This document shows positions 31,748 to 42,396 of a stretch of DNA of 64,000 bases, piece after piece; positions within the stretch are counted from its first letter, which is position 1, and each line of letters starts with the position of its first letter. Source of the DNA: Megalobrama amblycephala (Eukaryota; Chordata; Actinopteri; Cypriniformes; Xenocyprididae); the NCBI RefSeq assembly GCF_018812025.1, contig NC_063045.1:520501-584500 (forward strand), read 5' to 3'. Under the pieces are notes generated by a model. That model had not been told where the DNA came from. It did no database searches and was given only the letters and a program-made list of their open reading frames with translations. The translations under genes were made by a program, and so were the position numbers.

Positions 31748-32689
31748 TACTGATGATTATTTGAGCTTCTCTTTCAGTCTCAGATTTGTAAAAATCTTAT
31801 TTGTAAGGCTTTATTGTTTATATTTCTCTCAGAGACACACAGATCTCACTTTACTACTACTGCTGTATATTTGTCATGTGTATTTTAGACTGTTGTTGAT
31901 GATCAAATTAAAATAGCATCTTTTGAATGTGTCTGACGGAGTTGACACAAATTCAGTTCTGAAGTGAATAAATGTACATTTTTAGAAGAAAACATTTTCA
32001 GAAAAACCTGTTCCCTTACATGTTCATTAGCTGAGACCTTTGTCTACAAATATATCAGTTTATAATAATGTGTTATTCAATAATAAAAACTAACTTTTAA
32101 AACATGACTAACTTTTTTGTCTCTTATCTTGACAATCAGTGAGATATCTATATCTATATCTATACGTCATAAGACTGTGCCGCTCCTGCCTCTGTTGTGA
32201 TTCAGCTGAACAAAAGTTTGTAATTTTAGGTGTTTTTAAGTATTTAACATCCAGACAATTGTATAATTTTTAAGTCTAAATGTTAAATTGTGAATTTTTA
32301 TTGAAAGTAACATTTTAATGATTTATGTAAAGTTAATACTCATCCTGGGTTAGGATCCAGCTGCTCAACCTTTAAGATTTTGAATCACTTTATCATAATT
32401 GATGATAATTTATGCTTATTAATATCCCTAGGGAAGTTATCAGATTCATGATTGGGATAACTGATGGTATCGAGATACTCTGAGCTTTTTTATTTAATGG
32501 TAGAAGAGATGATTTGTACCAATTGATCCTGAATCCAGAAAATTTCCCAAAACAGTTAAATGTTTCTAGTATGTTTTGGATTGTGCCAAAATCTGAAAAA
32601 CACGTAAAATATCATCTACGTATAGAGATTTTGCATGTAATTGAAATGGAACAAATTTGGTCATGTCTTATTTTTTGTGCTAGAGGTTT

Positions 32690-33099
32690 GAGAGACAATG
32701 CAAATAACACTGGTGAGAGGGGCACCCTTGCCTGGTTCCTCTAAAGATATCAAAAGGTTGGGAATGTAAGCCGTTTGTTGCTATAATTGCTGATGGATTA
32801 TAATAAATTATTTGTACCATATTAATAGATTTCTCATCAAAACCAAATTTATCTAACACCATCCATAAATAATCCCAATGAAATCTATCAAAAGCTTTAT
32901 CTGCATCTAAGGATAAAACCTCATAAGGGGAATTTCTAGCTTTACTTCCATGAATTACATGTAACAATCGACGTATATTGTCTGCAGCCAAACGATGTGG
33001 GATAAAGCCAGATTGATCCCTTTGAACTAATTTACAGATATATTTTTCAAGACGTAAAGGTAAAACCCTATCATATATTTTTAAATCTGAGTTAATTAA
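32690..33099 (-). pseudogene. L1 ORF2 reverse-transcriptase relic (palm/fingers)
   Basis: The frame contains RDQSGFIPHRLAADNIRRLL, VLSLDADKAFDRFHWDYL and TRQGCP, blocks typical of L1 RT. It is broken just 3' of GCP; the catalytic F/YADD region further on is eroded. Confidence 0.8.
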
Positions 33100-34585
33100 C
33101 CCTCTGGAGTCTGAGGCTGATTTGGGGCTTGGAGAAGTTTTGACATGCCCTGACATTTGTGCTTTTTTCAGTTGTTCATAAACATATAAATGACAAAAGT
33201 GTCATTACACTGTATTCAGCACAAACTAGGCTACAATAATATGTGAGGAACATGTACGTACATGTTTGTATTTTTGAAGGAATAATGTTTATGCATGGTT
33301 ATTGAAAAAACAAAAAACTTAAGTCACTGAAATAAGGCCAAAAAAAGTATATTAAATCTGTGTTCACAAGACTTTTGGGTATTGGAGGTTGTAGACTAGA
33401 GTTTTTGCTTCAGAATTATGTAAAAATTATGCTGCCTACTCCTTCATATAAAACAATATATTGATTTAGTTTTTGTAAGACACTTTTTGTCAAGAAACAC
33501 TGTATGCGTGGAGGCGTGAATCTGCATGAATAATGGCCATTTACACCTGATAAGACAAAAGAATTGCATAATAATGACCTGAAATGACTTGCATATTAAT
33601 GAGGCCTTTCAGTCAGGTAGGCTGTGAAAAAAACCCTCTGTAATAATGTCTCAGCTCATCATAAACAGCAATAATGTGAAATATTATTACAATTTAAAAT
33701 AATGGTATTCTATTATATTCTTTAAAATATAATGTATTTCTGTGATGCAAAGTGTCTGAACAATTATGTTACCTCTATGGCATTTCATATAGGCTTTTAG
33801 CTTAAAAGCATGCACATTTGGAGAAATATTGATGGATTCTTATATATTTATGTCAATTTTCTATACTGAGAAGTAATATTTATTGTCATCACTATGAGTG
33901 CTGGATACTGTGTTTTTAATTCATACTTGCAGCCGAAGGGCGCTCTTTACACCTTTAGGCCACAAATTCATATAAAGAAGAAAAGGAACTAGGAACTAAC
34001 TGCATGTCTTCTGGAGATCGCTAACCATTGCTTTAACATCCAAATAAACACTTTTCAAGACAATAAATACACGATTGAGACGATGAATGCATGTATTGCC
34101 TCTGAATTTGCGTCTGAATAGCGATGGCTCCGTGGGCGTGGCCGCATTAGCAGATAATGAGCTGAATCACAGACTTCTGACATGGCTCTCTTTTCATACA
34201 GATTACATAAACACAGAATGTTTGTTTTCGATTTGACTTGCACGATTTAAAACCTGACATTTCAACGTTTCTTTAGACGTAAGTGTCATTTTTTTGTCAT
34301 TAGTATTCATAAGTTATAGTTCATTTTCTGAGAACTATCAGATTGGACTTCGTTCAGAGGGAGAGGAGAGATCACGCATAATGTTAGTTTTCTTTATTTT
34401 ACAAAAAGCACTACATTGTGTTTTTACTCTAAGTGTACACAAATAAAAGAAGACATTCTATAGTTTCAATTGATATATTACTTATGTCTCTATGACAAGA
34501 AATGACGGAGTATTTTAAGTCTGTTTTGCTGCAATGTGAAAAAAATCCTGCAAAACGCGCCGGCGCGTTCTCGGACCTCAGGGAG
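33100..34585. mobile_element. 1486-bp piggyBac-like non-autonomous element inserted in L1 RT
   Basis: TTAA flanks both ends (33096-33099 and 34586-34589). Ends CCCTCTGGAGTCTGAGG and CGGACCTCAGGGAG are imperfect inverted repeats. Removing it joins the L1 frame at an RPISLI / NSDLK junction, so the insertion is clean. CC-starting ends and TTAA duplication fit piggyBac. There is no transposase; a piece at about 33665-33760 resembles a widespread teleost repeat. Confidence 0.85.
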
Positions 34586-34755
34586 TTAAAGAGATTGGTC
34601 TAAAATTTGAACATTTAGTATGGTCCTTATCTTTTTTGGAATTAAAGAGATTAGAGCTGTATTCATTTGTTTTTCAAAGTGTCCCTTTTGGATTGCTGCG
34701 TTTATTGCAGCATGCATAACTGGTTCTAATATATTATATGTCTAAAATTAAACAT

Positions 34756-35016
34756 TTATTCTGGGTGGATCCCGTCTGGCCCAGGTGATTTCCCCTTCTT
34801 TGCCGTTTTCAGTGCTGCATACAGCTCCTCGAGTGTTATAGGTTGGCTCATTTTTTCAGATTCACTATGTGTTAATTGTGGTAAATCAATGTCATGTAGA
34901 AATTTATGACATTCAACCTTATCAGTACTATCCTTTGGCTGATATAGATCTTTAAAATGTTCTGCAAAAGTATTGTTTATCTCTCTAGGATTTCTTACTA
35001 TAATAATAGGTAACAC
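34756..35016 (-). pseudogene. L1 ORF2 pre-RT domain relic
   Basis: Contains NTFAEHFKDLYQ, ITLEELYAALKTAKKGKSPG and PDGIHPE, the conserved entry into L1 RT. Confidence 0.75.
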
Positions 35017-36278
35017 TTCACAATAAGGTTCATTAGGTTAAATCACAAGTCCAAGATAGAGCAAATAGTCCAAAGGGCAGGCAGCAGAGAATCGTAGACG
35101 GGGAACAGACTAGATCAAAAACAGGCAGACAAACAGAATGATCAACGCTCAGAATTGGAACCGTGGTAAATAGTCCAGATAATATGCTGCAGCTGGGTGT
35201 GGTGATTACTGATTGAAAATTTATTTTGTACATGTGCAACACTGGTTGTTTTTAAATGAGATTCTTGAACTAAAGCCGCATCTACATTGTGTCTGCTTAA
35301 ACTATGCAGAAACTTTGTTCTCATTATAGGACTATTTAAACCTCTGGTGTTAACTGATATCATTGAGATATTAACCATTATCAATGAGATTGTAAACTTT
35401 AACTAAATTGAAGGGCAAATAATGAGTTATTTTAGACAAGACTAGTTTGATTGCACATTCCGTTACTAACACAAACAGTGAGATACATGGCAGGACTAAA
35501 CTCCCCCTCTCCCCTTCCCCAACTTGTTTATTGGAACCGTGACACATAACCTGATATTGCTGAGTTCAACATGTTCCTGGGTCAACATTTTTGTTGATGC
35601 TGGAACAACATTCAAATCAACCAATCAGATTTGAGGGACAAGTTTACAGATTATGTCAAGTTTAGGCTTCAAATCATGAATTGGTGCTTTTACATCAGAG
35701 TTATTCATCTATCATTTCCCTCTGATTTTTGGGATAACTTATGGGTAGGGTTAGGTTTAGGGGTAGGAATAGGGTTAAGACTAAATTTTCAGACTAGAAT
35801 GTTGTTCCAGGATCAACAAAATATGTTTTACCCAGGAACGCATCTAACACAGCAAAATCAGGATGTGTAACCGTGACAGTATACGTTCCACTGATTTGAA
35901 ACTCACCCGCTCCCTCCCATGTGTAGACGTCAAATAAAAAGGTTAACAGGGACAATAGAACTATAAATTACACTTTCAACTAACAACTTGCCTTTCTGCA
36001 ATAAATACTTTCAAAATTAGTGCTGTCTGCAACAAGAAAGCAATCCTGAACCTAAATACCAATCTTAAGAAAAGTATGACCTTAAGGATGAAACAGCATT
36101 ATTGGTATCCTATGTTAATCCAAAGAAAATGTAAAGTGTCCTTAACCACAGTTCCATGGACAGTCCTACCAGTAACGATGGCTGGTAAATTATCAGTTTG
36201 ATTCGTGTCCATCATGTATGGATTGATATCACCGAAAGTCTGCGGCCGTTTTGCCTGCGAAATGTCTGCGATCTGAAG

Positions 36279-36599
36279 TCAGAACTCCTCTGCTTCTTGT
36301 GGCGAAGAGAAAGATAGTTTATCACCATTATGCATAATGCACAGAATGGCTGGGTAAATAAAACAAATGGATTCCTGCTGCTCACAACTCCTTCCGTGTA
36401 TCAGCAAAGCCTCTCCATTTTTGTGAAGTGTAGGCGCTGTAGTCGGAATCTCACCATCCAGAACTGGTTCCCTCTTGCTCACCTCTGTAGTCCCGTCTAA
36501 GATAGACTGACGGTCTTGATATCTCAGCACTTTAAAAATCATAGCGTGACCCATCTCTGTGGACCTCTGCTGTTGATAGATACGGTGGGCTCGTGCCAT
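36279..36599 (-). pseudogene. L1 ORF1 C-terminal relic
   Basis: RAHRIYQQQRSTEMGHAMIF and KVLRYQDRQSIL match the RRM/C-terminal region of L1 ORF1 proteins. A coiled-coil-like relic lies upstream in another frame. Confidence 0.65.
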
Positions 36600-37261
36600 C
36601 GGCCTGTTTGAGAGCGAGGGGATCCACTTGAGAAAGCATATCGCGTCGCTAAAATTGTCGTGAGCGTCGCCTCACGGTTTGGTGCGCATATTGAGCTTCC
36701 AATTCTGCCAGCTTTACTTGAAGTTTAGACACATCTGATTTGCAGCCGACTACTTCTTGTTTCAGGCCTCTGTCTCGCGCTGGACATTGACAATTTTGTC
36801 GATAAGCCCGTGCACGACAGCCATCTGTGATCGAATTTCAGCAGTCAGAGACTGCATGTACTGTGTCACATCTTTCATCGCAATATGCACTGCTTTCCGG
36901 ACAACTTCTTCCAACATATCTTTCGTCCGCCATATCCTCACTGCAAGTTGAAGATTTCATCTTTTTTCCAGTTGGGGTTTTGGCGGGTGAGGATGCAGCT
37001 TTCTTGTTGGCATTCATCTTGTTTAAAGGTATGTTTAGATTTGTAAACTTTAACCTATTAAATATTGATAAATGATGGAGCGCAGTAGGAGCTCTAAAGA
37101 TCAGCAGCCATCTCGTACAAAGTGTCACGTGATCACCGCTGATGTCTATTTTTCGAGTAGAATGAACAAAGCTGATCTTTACAACCTGTACGTCGTACTT
37201 CAGTCAACTTCAAAATCCACTCCACCTTCCAAAGCCACTAACTAAGCAAGCAAGAATCACC

Positions 37262-37400
37262 TTCTCCCTCCCTTGCAGGACTATGTTATGACTATGTTAT
37301 GTTATGTCATTGTTTGTGCTGCGGAAGCTTCTGTCACCAAAACATTCCTCATATGTGTAAACATACCTGGCAATAAAGCTCTTTCTGATTCTCATTCATT
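37262..37400 (+). mobile_element. LINE 3' tail
   Basis: ACCTGGCAATAAAGCTCTTT followed by CTGATTCTCATTC resembles the 3' end of L2/CR1-like elements; only the tail is present. Confidence 0.45.
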
Positions 37401-38287
37401 CGTACTGAGGCTGTCACTCTCTCCTCAGGTGATGAAAAACATGAGCATTGTGCCGCTGTAAGCCAGACACGCTCCCGGTTGTGTCTGGGTTGACAACAAA
37501 TGTGATCGCTTATCTTGTTCACGTTTAAGGGGTTCATGGTTTTCTGTAAAGCTGTGTTGAAACCGTAATTTCACAAGTTCACACTTACATATAATTAGGT
37601 AGAGGTTGAGCGTATTTGGGATTCCAGGGATTCGTACTCTGCCTTTTACATTTTAGGATAGTGGTCCCTCACATGAGAATGATCATGTATGGGAGTCTGT
37701 TGCATCTAAAATCCCCTGATACCCAAATTCATGTACCACAGTATTTACATGAAATTCAAGGCGTAGGCGCCGAAATGGTCAAGCACCCATGTAAAAATAC
37801 AAGATATGATGGGAACTTTCAGACACGTTCTTCACCCTTTTTCGTAGTTTATTTAAGGCCGTTTCTATGGTGATATTTTAATGGCAAATGTGGAGAGCAC
37901 AAAATAAATGCTAGATGTATTCAAAATAGGAACAATAAAACCATAAAATATACAAATAAACCTTAAACACACCATAAAATACAAAAAATATACTCAGCCA
38001 CATGGAACATAGTAAACGTGCAATAATATCAGAAATGCAAAACAATTTATCAAAAATAATCTAACATATGCTTTAGTAAATTTGTTAACATCAATATATT
38101 TCCTTTTATAACACGGATGGCTAATATAATTAGAGAAATTAAACAGTTCTTATGGAACAACAGTGATAGCCTTCCTTACCTTTTCATAAAGGAAATAAGA
38201 CTGTGGGGGTAAGGAAGGGGCAACTCCCCCCAAGAAACACAACAGACAGCTCCCCCCAGTGGCAGGGAGAGCACATTACATCTTCCC

Positions 38288-38290
<3 letters not shown>
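37401..38290. other. Intergenic, no gene seen
   Basis: Mixed-composition sequence without coding signal. Short frames (for example 37616-37873) have no recognisable domain. Confidence 0.5.

Positions 38291-38371
<81 letters not shown>
38291..38371. repeat. (AT)n microsatellite followed by poly(T)
   Basis: About 25 AT units (38291-38341), then a T run to 38371. Lysine/tyrosine-rich frames across it are artefacts. Confidence 0.95.
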
Positions 38372-39164
38372 CTTTAGGCCTACATGTTTTGTTTCTTAAA
38401 CATAACAGATTTGACAAAAGCTTGAGCTGACAGTAGAGTAGTTTGAGATAGGACACAGATGAAAATTTAATACACAAACTATATAAAACTTAACCTCGTT
38501 TTTAAAGGGTGAAATTTTAATAATATAAATTGAAATATTATTACTGAGTTAGAACTCTATTCATTTTAAATTAAAAGTACTCTAATTAGATCACTGCAGG
38601 TAAAACCACACATGGCACTTCACTACATGGTAAAAAAAATAAAAATATTGTTTCTATATCTAGAATGGCTTTAAGATATTTAGTCTATAAACACATTTAA
38701 TATAAATACGAATGCACAAAACTTCAAGTTTATGACAAAAATAGTCTGTAATGTGGCCTTATTGGCATTCAATACAAGTCTACATTAAAAATGAAATAAA
38801 ATATTAACCTACATTTCTGACAATATACCACGGTTACAGTTAGTGTTATCACAGTAAATCCATGATAAATGTTGGTGAATTGTTGGTTGAAGTATTCTAA
38901 CTGGATCGGCTCAATGTTTCTCCTGATTTGCACGTTAGTGTTGTTGATTCAGTCAGCGCTGTTTCACCTAGCTTTAAACTGAATTCAATCACAGAGATTT
39001 GCAGCTTGTACCTGAGACCTCTATGCCGAACTTGAACACTTCTCGCTGGCTGTTTAGTGGCCTTGAGACACTCCGCAAGTAAACACATTTGTGAGCTTGC
39101 GGTGCGAAAAAGTAGCGCTGTTTCATTCCGCTTTTTGTGCATTAATGTTTCCCTTGCCTAAAAT
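38372..39164. other. Intergenic, possibly hAT interior; no gene supported
   Basis: AT-rich to 38900. The minus-strand frame 38897-39142 lies just inside the hAT terminus and might be a transposon exon relic, but no domain was recognised. Confidence 0.4.
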
Positions 39165-39302
39165 CTAGTACTGCCGCCTTGTGTTGACATTGTGAAACTG
39201 CACGATTTGTAAATTATACATGGCGGGCCACACATAATATTTTAATAGACGAGCTGCGGGCCGCTTAAAATTCATCCTCGAGCCGTAGTTTGGACACCCC
39301 TG
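39165..39302 (-). mobile_element. hAT-type transposon terminus
   Basis: Read on the minus strand from 39302 the end is CAGGGGTGTCCAAACT, followed by GCGGCCCGC and TGGCCCGCC motifs typical of hAT termini. The other end was not located. Confidence 0.6.
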
Positions 39303-40070
39303 GCCTAGGGGTAAAAAAAACATTTTTTTTTGGAATGTACTTCTGCGTCTTAACGAGACAATCAAGGAGGAGTAGATTGTGCAAGCTGCGCCTTTTTTAA
39401 ACGTTAATTTATTTATTTATAGCTGTAAAGTATTTTTGTTTAAGTAAAATGCAGTTTTGACCATAATAATGTACCAAATCTAACTCGTATAAATATTACA
39501 GTATTACAGAAAAATATTGTATATACATTTATAGGTAAAATCGAACTCCGAGCCTCCTGTACCCATTCTGTGACGTCAAACAACTTCCCTGTGCAAAGGA
39601 TCATGGGGGCCCAAAGTGTCCATCAGTTGTACCCTTCGAAATCCTTCATTCCGAAGAGCCCTTTGAAGTGGCCAGTTTTGAGCACTTCCTTTTGGAGCAA
39701 CCCTTCAATATGGCGGCCATGATTATTTTCACTCCCGATATATCCCGTTTGGAACGCACCGCATGACTCGCGACGATACTATTGAAAAGAATGTGCTTTT
39801 CGGTCGAAATTGTCATCTTGCTGCATGGATAATGCAAATGAAACATCCAGCTGACGTTTATTTGAGTAAAATAAGAAGCAAAATAGCGCCAAAATGTGTT
39901 GTTTTTGAAATCATGGTGAGGAACGTTGTGGCTCGTTTAAGTTAGTCTTCAGACATGCGCGTCAATTTATCACTTGACTCTTCTTTCCAGGGAAATCACT
40001 AACAAAACATGTTCCTGCTCTTGATATATAAGCATTAATGAAGTTCTTTGAACTTATTGAGGGGGGAAAA
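39303..40070. other. Repeat-like intergenic sequence
   Basis: 39600-39800 (CCCTTCGAAATCCTTCATTC, CCCTTTGAAGTGGCC) has short inverted words like a MITE. No gene. Confidence 0.4.
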
Positions 40071-40077
40071 ACTATAT

Positions 40078-40172
40078 GAGGGCAGATTCGAACCACTGAT
40101 AATAAGAGCTCTGAGGTCAGATGAACCTCTGACCGTATTAACAAAAATTCTACCACAAGACCATTAGGGAAC
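40078..40172 (-). ncRNA. tRNA-derived (Glu-like) fragment, SINE head or tRNA pseudogene
   Basis: On the minus strand the sequence begins TCCCTAATGGTCTTGTGGTA, close to the tRNA-Glu 5' half with an A box, and about 65 bases later has GGTTCGAATCTG, a good B box. The middle is expanded and does not fold as a normal anticodon arm by eye. Confidence 0.4.
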
Positions 40173-40179
40173 ACAAAAA

Positions 40180-41849
40180 TTGAGCGCGGATTTATCTATA
40201 ATATAATATGGGGAGGATGTGGGGCACTGGGCACCCACCGGCAGAAACATAAATCGCCACCTGTGATTCCAGGGTATTTCCAAGAATATCACGGTAATGG
40301 TAAAAAGCCATTAGTAGCACCATTGACACTTTCTGGTACTTTTATGTACTTGAAAAAACACCAAGGAACATGTCAAAAAAATCCTGGTGTTTTTTGTTGT
40401 AGTTCCCAGATCTCTCCACATGGTGGCAGGAGTTTCACACTGATGGAGATTGAGCGTGTGCAGCTGTCATTAACCTCATTAACTAACCTATTAATGGAGT
40501 CAGGAGAGATTAATAACTCAGTTTGGGGCAGAAGGAATTCCTCGCCGTCACACTGACCTTCATGCTTTACTAGATGTGGTGAATGTGTAACAGCCCAGAC
40601 CCCAAGCTGAGCACAACACAGACGCAGGGACTTCCCGATAACTTATTTTGTTTTATTTTAAGCTTATTACAATTACAAACTCAAACCGAAACCTATGTTA
40701 ACAACTTAATGTGAAAATAAAGCATAATGTAATTTGCAGTGCTCACATTTATATAGTATTATCACTAAAGAGGTTTTCTCTGGTTTAGCTTCCTTCGGAG
40801 GATTATTTTGTGACCAAAGTAGATGACCTCAGAAGATGATTATAAAAACATGCATTATGTGTGACCTTTTAAAATATGACCTTTGTGACGCTGATCTAAT
40901 GCTGTTTTTCTCTCTCCCACACAGCCGATTATTTATTTATGATCTTATCTTGCTTCTCTAGAAATCAAGCAACGTCTTAAGTCTGAAAACAAAGAGCATA
41001 TTTATTTGATCACATCTGCAGCATGTTCTCTGGAAAACGGCACGGATATACTTTATATTAGAAGTTATATCAGTGAGGATCTCCTCCTTTAAGTAGCTCT
41101 TCAAAGAGCTGTGAGAACATTTTCAAAAATTCTATACAGACAAACCTACATATATGCTTATGACTGATGGAGTTGTTCACACTTTCTCCTTACACTGAGA
41201 GTTTAATTAAAATGATGCAAGACAGGCAGAGAGAGAGAGGTAGGTGGACGTGGGGTGACAGACGCCTCCGCTCATGGAAAGTCATTTATCTTCAATCAAA
41301 CCTGTTCACTTGCATTCCAAGATCTCTTTTCTTCAGAGTTCATCTTTGTGACGTCGACATTAAAATAGAAAAAGATCTGCAGTGATGAGAGGAGGGAAAA
41401 TGTGAAGACATGGAAAAACCTAAATATGGATCATGTACATGATTAACTGCTATTTTTAGTAGCGAATTGTGTAAAAATAGAAACAGAAAAGTGCAAACAC
41501 ATGTGCATGATTACCATTCATATACATTGGTTTTTACTCTGAGGTACTACAAAAAAATGGTAACAATATGGTCCACAAAATAGGTGCAAAGACAAGCATT
41601 GCTTGATATATTTACATCACTCGCTGCCATCATGAACTTCATCCACAACAACAGAATAGTGTTTACCATCACCTACATCTACTACAAAAGCACTCAGCCG
41701 TGTATAAAAGACACAAAGCAAACACACACAGAAATACCAGCCAGTACTGCAGCAAACCGAAACCTGTTATAAAGTTACACACATACATCGATAGTAAATA
41801 TTGACAGAAATGACTTCATCCCTCCAGGTCTAGTTGAGAGAATGGGTTA

Positions 41850-41850
<1 letters not shown>
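40180..41850. other. Upstream intergenic region of elf3, no gene seen
   Basis: No coding domain. Frames such as 40263-40556 lack family features. Conserved enhancers cannot be judged without alignment. Confidence 0.5.

Positions 41851-41884
<34 letters not shown>
41851..41884. repeat. (TG)n microsatellite
   Basis: 17 TG units, about 240 bases upstream of the elf3 TATA box. Confidence 0.95.
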
Positions 41885-41887
<3 letters not shown>

Positions 41888-42054
41888 TGCCATGGTAAAG
41901 AGTGTGAGCGACACAGTATTTGCTCGCATTTATCTCTAAATTTATGTTGGCTGCCTTGTCATGTTTCAAGTTCATGTTTCAAGGTCTGAAAAGCTATTCT
42001 AAAGGAAAAAAATGAAAGGGTTGAGTGGCCAAGCGAGAGAGAGAGAGATTCGCT

Positions 42055-42064
42055 GGAATTCCCC
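42055..42064 (+). promoter_or_regulatory. kappaB-like site upstream of elf3
   Basis: GGAATTCCCC fits the NF-kappaB consensus and lies 58 bases before the TATA box. Mammalian ELF3 is known to be induced through NF-kappaB. Function in this species is inference. Confidence 0.45.
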
Positions 42065-42121
42065 CTCCCAGGAGAATATGCTCACCTGGCCACGCCTCCT
42101 CAGGTATGTCTCATATCGGCC

Positions 42122-42130
42122 TATATAAAT
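42122..42130 (+). promoter_or_regulatory. TATA box of elf3
   Basis: TATATAAAT lies about 25-30 bases upstream of a likely start near 42150, followed by an untranslated exon ending at a GTAAAT donor (42277). Confidence 0.65.
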
Positions 42131-42149
42131 CCATCCGAAGCAGCAGGTG

Positions 42150-42276
42150 CATCAGCAAACCTTCTGATTCTCTCAACACTGAGGATAAACCCTCACAAAC
42201 TACTGGATTATTACTTAACCAACACTTACAGTGGGATTTTATCTGGAAACCTAGCTGCCTTTGGCCACCACAACAG
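42150..42276 (+). other. elf3: elf3 exon 1 (5' UTR)
   Basis: The start is estimated from the TATA box; the end is set by donor CAACAG/GTAAAT. The next exon begins at 42389 after TCTTGTAG, eight bases before the ATG. Confidence 0.55.
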
Positions 42277-42396
42277 GTAAATAATTTGCCTTTGAAGTTC
42301 CAAATGAAAAAAACAGTGTTGATTTGAATTCAGAATATATATTTTTTTGATTTGCATAGTTACATTGGTATTGTTTTTTGTCTTGTAGAATTTGCA

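Larger units (their letters stand above)
30945..32632. repeat. Segmental duplication, partner of about 4670-6430
   Basis: From the intron before the C2 exon through the TM exon, 3' UTR, flank and into antisense L1, the sequence matches gene A closely (few mismatches per 100 bases by eye). The gypsy element is absent here. Confidence 0.88.
32385..37130 (-). mobile_element. L1-type LINE, degraded, antisense, interrupted
   Basis: Reading the minus strand from about 37130: ORF1 start (MNANKKAASSPAKTPTGKKM, 37017 downward), coiled-coil relic (36850-36620), ORF1 C-terminal block (RAHRIYQQQR, FKVLRYQDRQ, about 36600-36280), ORF2 endonuclease start (MISVNTRGLNSP, about 35384), an unrelated or rearranged piece (35033-35180), the pre-RT block (KTAKKGKSPGPDG, about 34770), then RT (NSDLKIYDRVLPLRLEKYI, SLDADKAFDRFHW, GTRQGC; 33100-32690), decaying to about 32385. 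Frames are broken throughout. A DNA element of 1486 bp sits in the RT. Confidence 0.85.

Noticed and set aside
38184..38477. Lys-rich and Ile-Tyr repeat frame
   Set aside because: Encoded entirely by the (AT)n and poly(T) tracts.
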